Shown: positions 6,779 through 8,098 of the stretch, piece by piece
Layout of the letters: every line of letters starts with the position of its first letter
How positions within the stretch are numbered: the stretch's first letter is position 1
Origin: an uncultured Clostridia bacterium
Lineage (GTDB): Bacteria > Bacillota > Clostridia > Christensenellales > Borkfalkiaceae
Direction of reading: 5' to 3'
Length of the DNA: 8,098 bases
NCBI GenBank assembly: GCA_904501815.1
Contig: CAJGCN010000059.1
Span: 1 to 8,098, forward strand
The notes under the pieces: model-generated
The model's input: the letters and a program-made list of their open reading frames with translations, nothing else
Told to the model about the DNA's origin: nothing
Database searches by the model: none
Made by a program: the position numbers and the translations under genes

Positions 6779-6822
6779 AAAGAGAGCTTTTCCGATAAAT
6801 ACTCTCTTCCGTTAGGCGACGG
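6779..6822 (+). promoter_or_regulatory. Two adjacent hairpins in the pnp leader
   Basis: AAGAGAG (6780-6786) pairs perfectly with CTCTCTT (6802-6808) around a 15-nt loop. Directly next to it CCGT (6809-6812) pairs with ACGG (6819-6822) around TAGGCG. Neither has a T tract, so these are not terminators. In E. coli the pnp leader hairpin is cut by RNase III and is the target of PNPase autoregulation. A similar role here is only an analogy. I found no convincing -35/-10 pair in 6741-6868. Confidence 0.35.
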
Positions 6823-6868
6823 TAGGGAACAAGAACAAAAAAGAATAGACAAAAGGAGAACAAACAAA

Positions 6869-8098
6869 ATGCCAAATTTAGAAAACGCAAAAGTATTTAA
6901 AATGGATTATGCGGGGAGAGAACTCACCGTTGAAATCGGTAAGTACGCAGAACAAGCCAACGGCGCGTGTTTAGTCCGTTGCGGAGATACGGCGGTGAGC
7001 GTCACCGTTTGTATGAGTGAGAAAGCGAGAGAAGGAATGGATTTCTTCCCCCTTTCGGTAGACTACGAAGAAAAAATGTTTGCCGTCGGTAAAATTCCCG
7101 GCGGGTTCAAAAAGAGAGAAGGCAGAGCTTCGGACAAAGCCATTCTCGTCAGCCGTTTAATCGACCGTCCTATCCGTCCGTTATTCCCGAAGGGGATTTT
7201 TAACGACGTAGTGGTGGTTGCAACCGCGCTTTCAGTTGACCCTGATATCGCGCCGGAACCTATCGCTATGATCGGTTCGTCCGTTGCCCTTTCCATTTCG
7301 GATATTCCTTGGGCAGGGCCTACGGGTTCGGTTATCGTCGGCTGTATCGACGGGAAATATATCATCAACCCCACCGTTGCAGAAAAGGAAAAGAGCACCA
7401 TTCACCTTTCTTTGGCAGGCACGAAAGACGCTATCCTTATGATCGAAGCGGGCGCAAAAGAAGTGACGGATGCGGAAATGGTCGGCGCGATTATGTACGG
7501 CCACGAAGAAATCAAGAAAGTTTGCGCGTTCGTAGAAGAAATTGCAAAAGTTGCAGGCAAGCCCAAAAAGGAAATGGAACTTTACCATATCCCCGAAGAG
7601 CTTGATGCGGCGGTAAAAGAATACGCTTACGATAAACTCGTAGCCGCGCTCGATACGTTCGACCGTCAAGAACGCGAAGCTCGTCAAGCGGCGGCGGAAG
7701 AAGAAATTATCGCGCACTTTGCGGAAATTTACCCCGAACAAATGCGCGAAGTTAAGGATTCCATTTATTATATCGTAAAGGGTATCGTCCGCGCGAAGAT
7801 TTTCGATAAGGGTATCCGTCCCGACGGCAGAACCTTAAAAGAAGTCCGTCCTATCTGGTGCGAACACGGTATTCTTCCGAGAGTACACGGCTCTGCGGTA
7901 TTCACGAGAGGTCAAACGCAAGCGCTCACGACCTGTACGCTCGGTATGCTCGGCGAAGCGCAAAGAATGGAAGGTCTTGACGAGGAAGAAGAAAAGAGAT
8001 ATATGCATCAATACAACTTCCCTGGGTATTCCACGGGTGAAGCGAAGCCTTTGAGAAGCCCCGGCCGTCGTGAAATCGGCCACGGCGCTTTGGCGGAA
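6869..8098 (+). CDS. pnp: Polyribonucleotide nucleotidyltransferase (PNPase), 3' partial
   Basis: PNPase is a trimeric phosphorolytic 3'-5' exoribonuclease acting in mRNA decay. The frame stays open for exactly 410 codons to the window edge; full-length proteins are about 700 residues. Visible parts are the first RNase PH domain, with FAVGKIPGGFKKREGRASDK (71-90) and RLIDRPIRPLFP (96-107), then the all-helical linker (about 205-300). The second RNase PH domain starts at IRPDGR (316-321) and shows GSAVFTRGQTQAL (341-353), GRREIGHGALAE (399-410) being the last residues. The catalytic second-domain residues and the KH and S1 domains lie beyond the window. The start at 6869 has AGGAG at 6854-6858 with 10-nt spacing. 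It follows rpsO by 170 nt, containing a terminator and leader hairpins. Identity is secure. Confidence 0.97.
   Translation, partial: MPNLENAKVFKMDYAGRELTVEIGKYAEQANGACLVRCGDTAVSVTVCMSEKAREGMDFFPLSVDYEEKMFAVGKIPGGFKKREGRASDKAILVSRLIDRPIRPLFPKGIFNDVVVVATALSVDPDIAPEPIAMIGSSVALSISDIPWAGPTGSVIVGCIDGKYIINPTVAEKEKSTIHLSLAGTKDAILMIEAGAKEVTDAEMVGAIMYGHEEIKKVCAFVEEIAKVAGKPKKEMELYHIPEELDAAVKEYAYDKLVAALDTFDRQEREARQAAAEEEIIAHFAEIYPEQMREVKDSIYYIVKGIVRAKIFDKGIRPDGRTLKEVRPIWCEHGILPRVHGSAVFTRGQTQALTTCTLGMLGEAQRMEGLDEEEEKRYMHQYNFPGYSTGEAKPLRSPGRREIGHGALAE

Noticed and set aside
6670..6890. Minus-strand short ORFs across the rpsO-pnp gap
   Set aside because: They are Phe/Leu/Ser-rich readings of the A-rich leader and terminator, with no SD and overlapping clear + strand signals.
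7232..7741. 169-codon open frame on the minus strand inside pnp
   Set aside because: It lies opposite a well-conserved PNPase coding region and its translation resembles no known protein. It is a shadow of the codon pattern.
1..8098. A novel defence, mobile or biosynthetic system
   Set aside because: Every gene belongs to a well-known housekeeping family, and there are no repeats, integrase, toxin-antitoxin pair or codon-use break to support one.

Overview
The window looks like chromosomal housekeeping DNA from a Firmicutes-type bacterium, probably an uncultivated Clostridia-like lineage. Three things point there: a HemZ-type coproporphyrinogen dehydrogenase-like radical SAM protein, a long Rel-type (p)ppGpp synthetase/hydrolase next to recJ, and the rpsO-pnp pair. 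GC content is roughly balanced. All genes are on the + strand. No mobile element, CRISPR array, tRNA or rRNA is visible. Genus-level placement is not possible from this sequence.

Positions 1-6316 form a tightly packed cluster: recJ (5' end outside the window), rel, an MBL-fold hydrolase and hemZ. The gaps are only 8-11 nt and each internal gene has a Shine-Dalgarno (SD) sequence, so the cluster is probably one operon. It combines DNA repair, stringent response, a glyoxalase II-like hydrolase and a heme-related radical SAM enzyme. The main anomaly is a single in-frame TAG at 2999-3001 that splits an otherwise full-length rel gene inside the synthetase domain. The frame continues on both sides with conserved family sequence.

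Positions 6317-6443 hold a strong sigma-A-type promoter with an extended -10 and a structured rpsO leader. In this leader, a hairpin loop is complementary over 7 bp to the rpsO SD. This suggests an S15-controlled pseudoknot.

rpsO (6444-6698) is followed by a good intrinsic terminator (6710-6740). A 128-nt leader containing hairpins, with no promoter I could defend, precedes pnp. Pnp starts at 6869 and runs off the right edge.

I found no wholly new multi-gene system. The two items most worth following up are the amber codon in rel and the putative rpsO pseudoknot.
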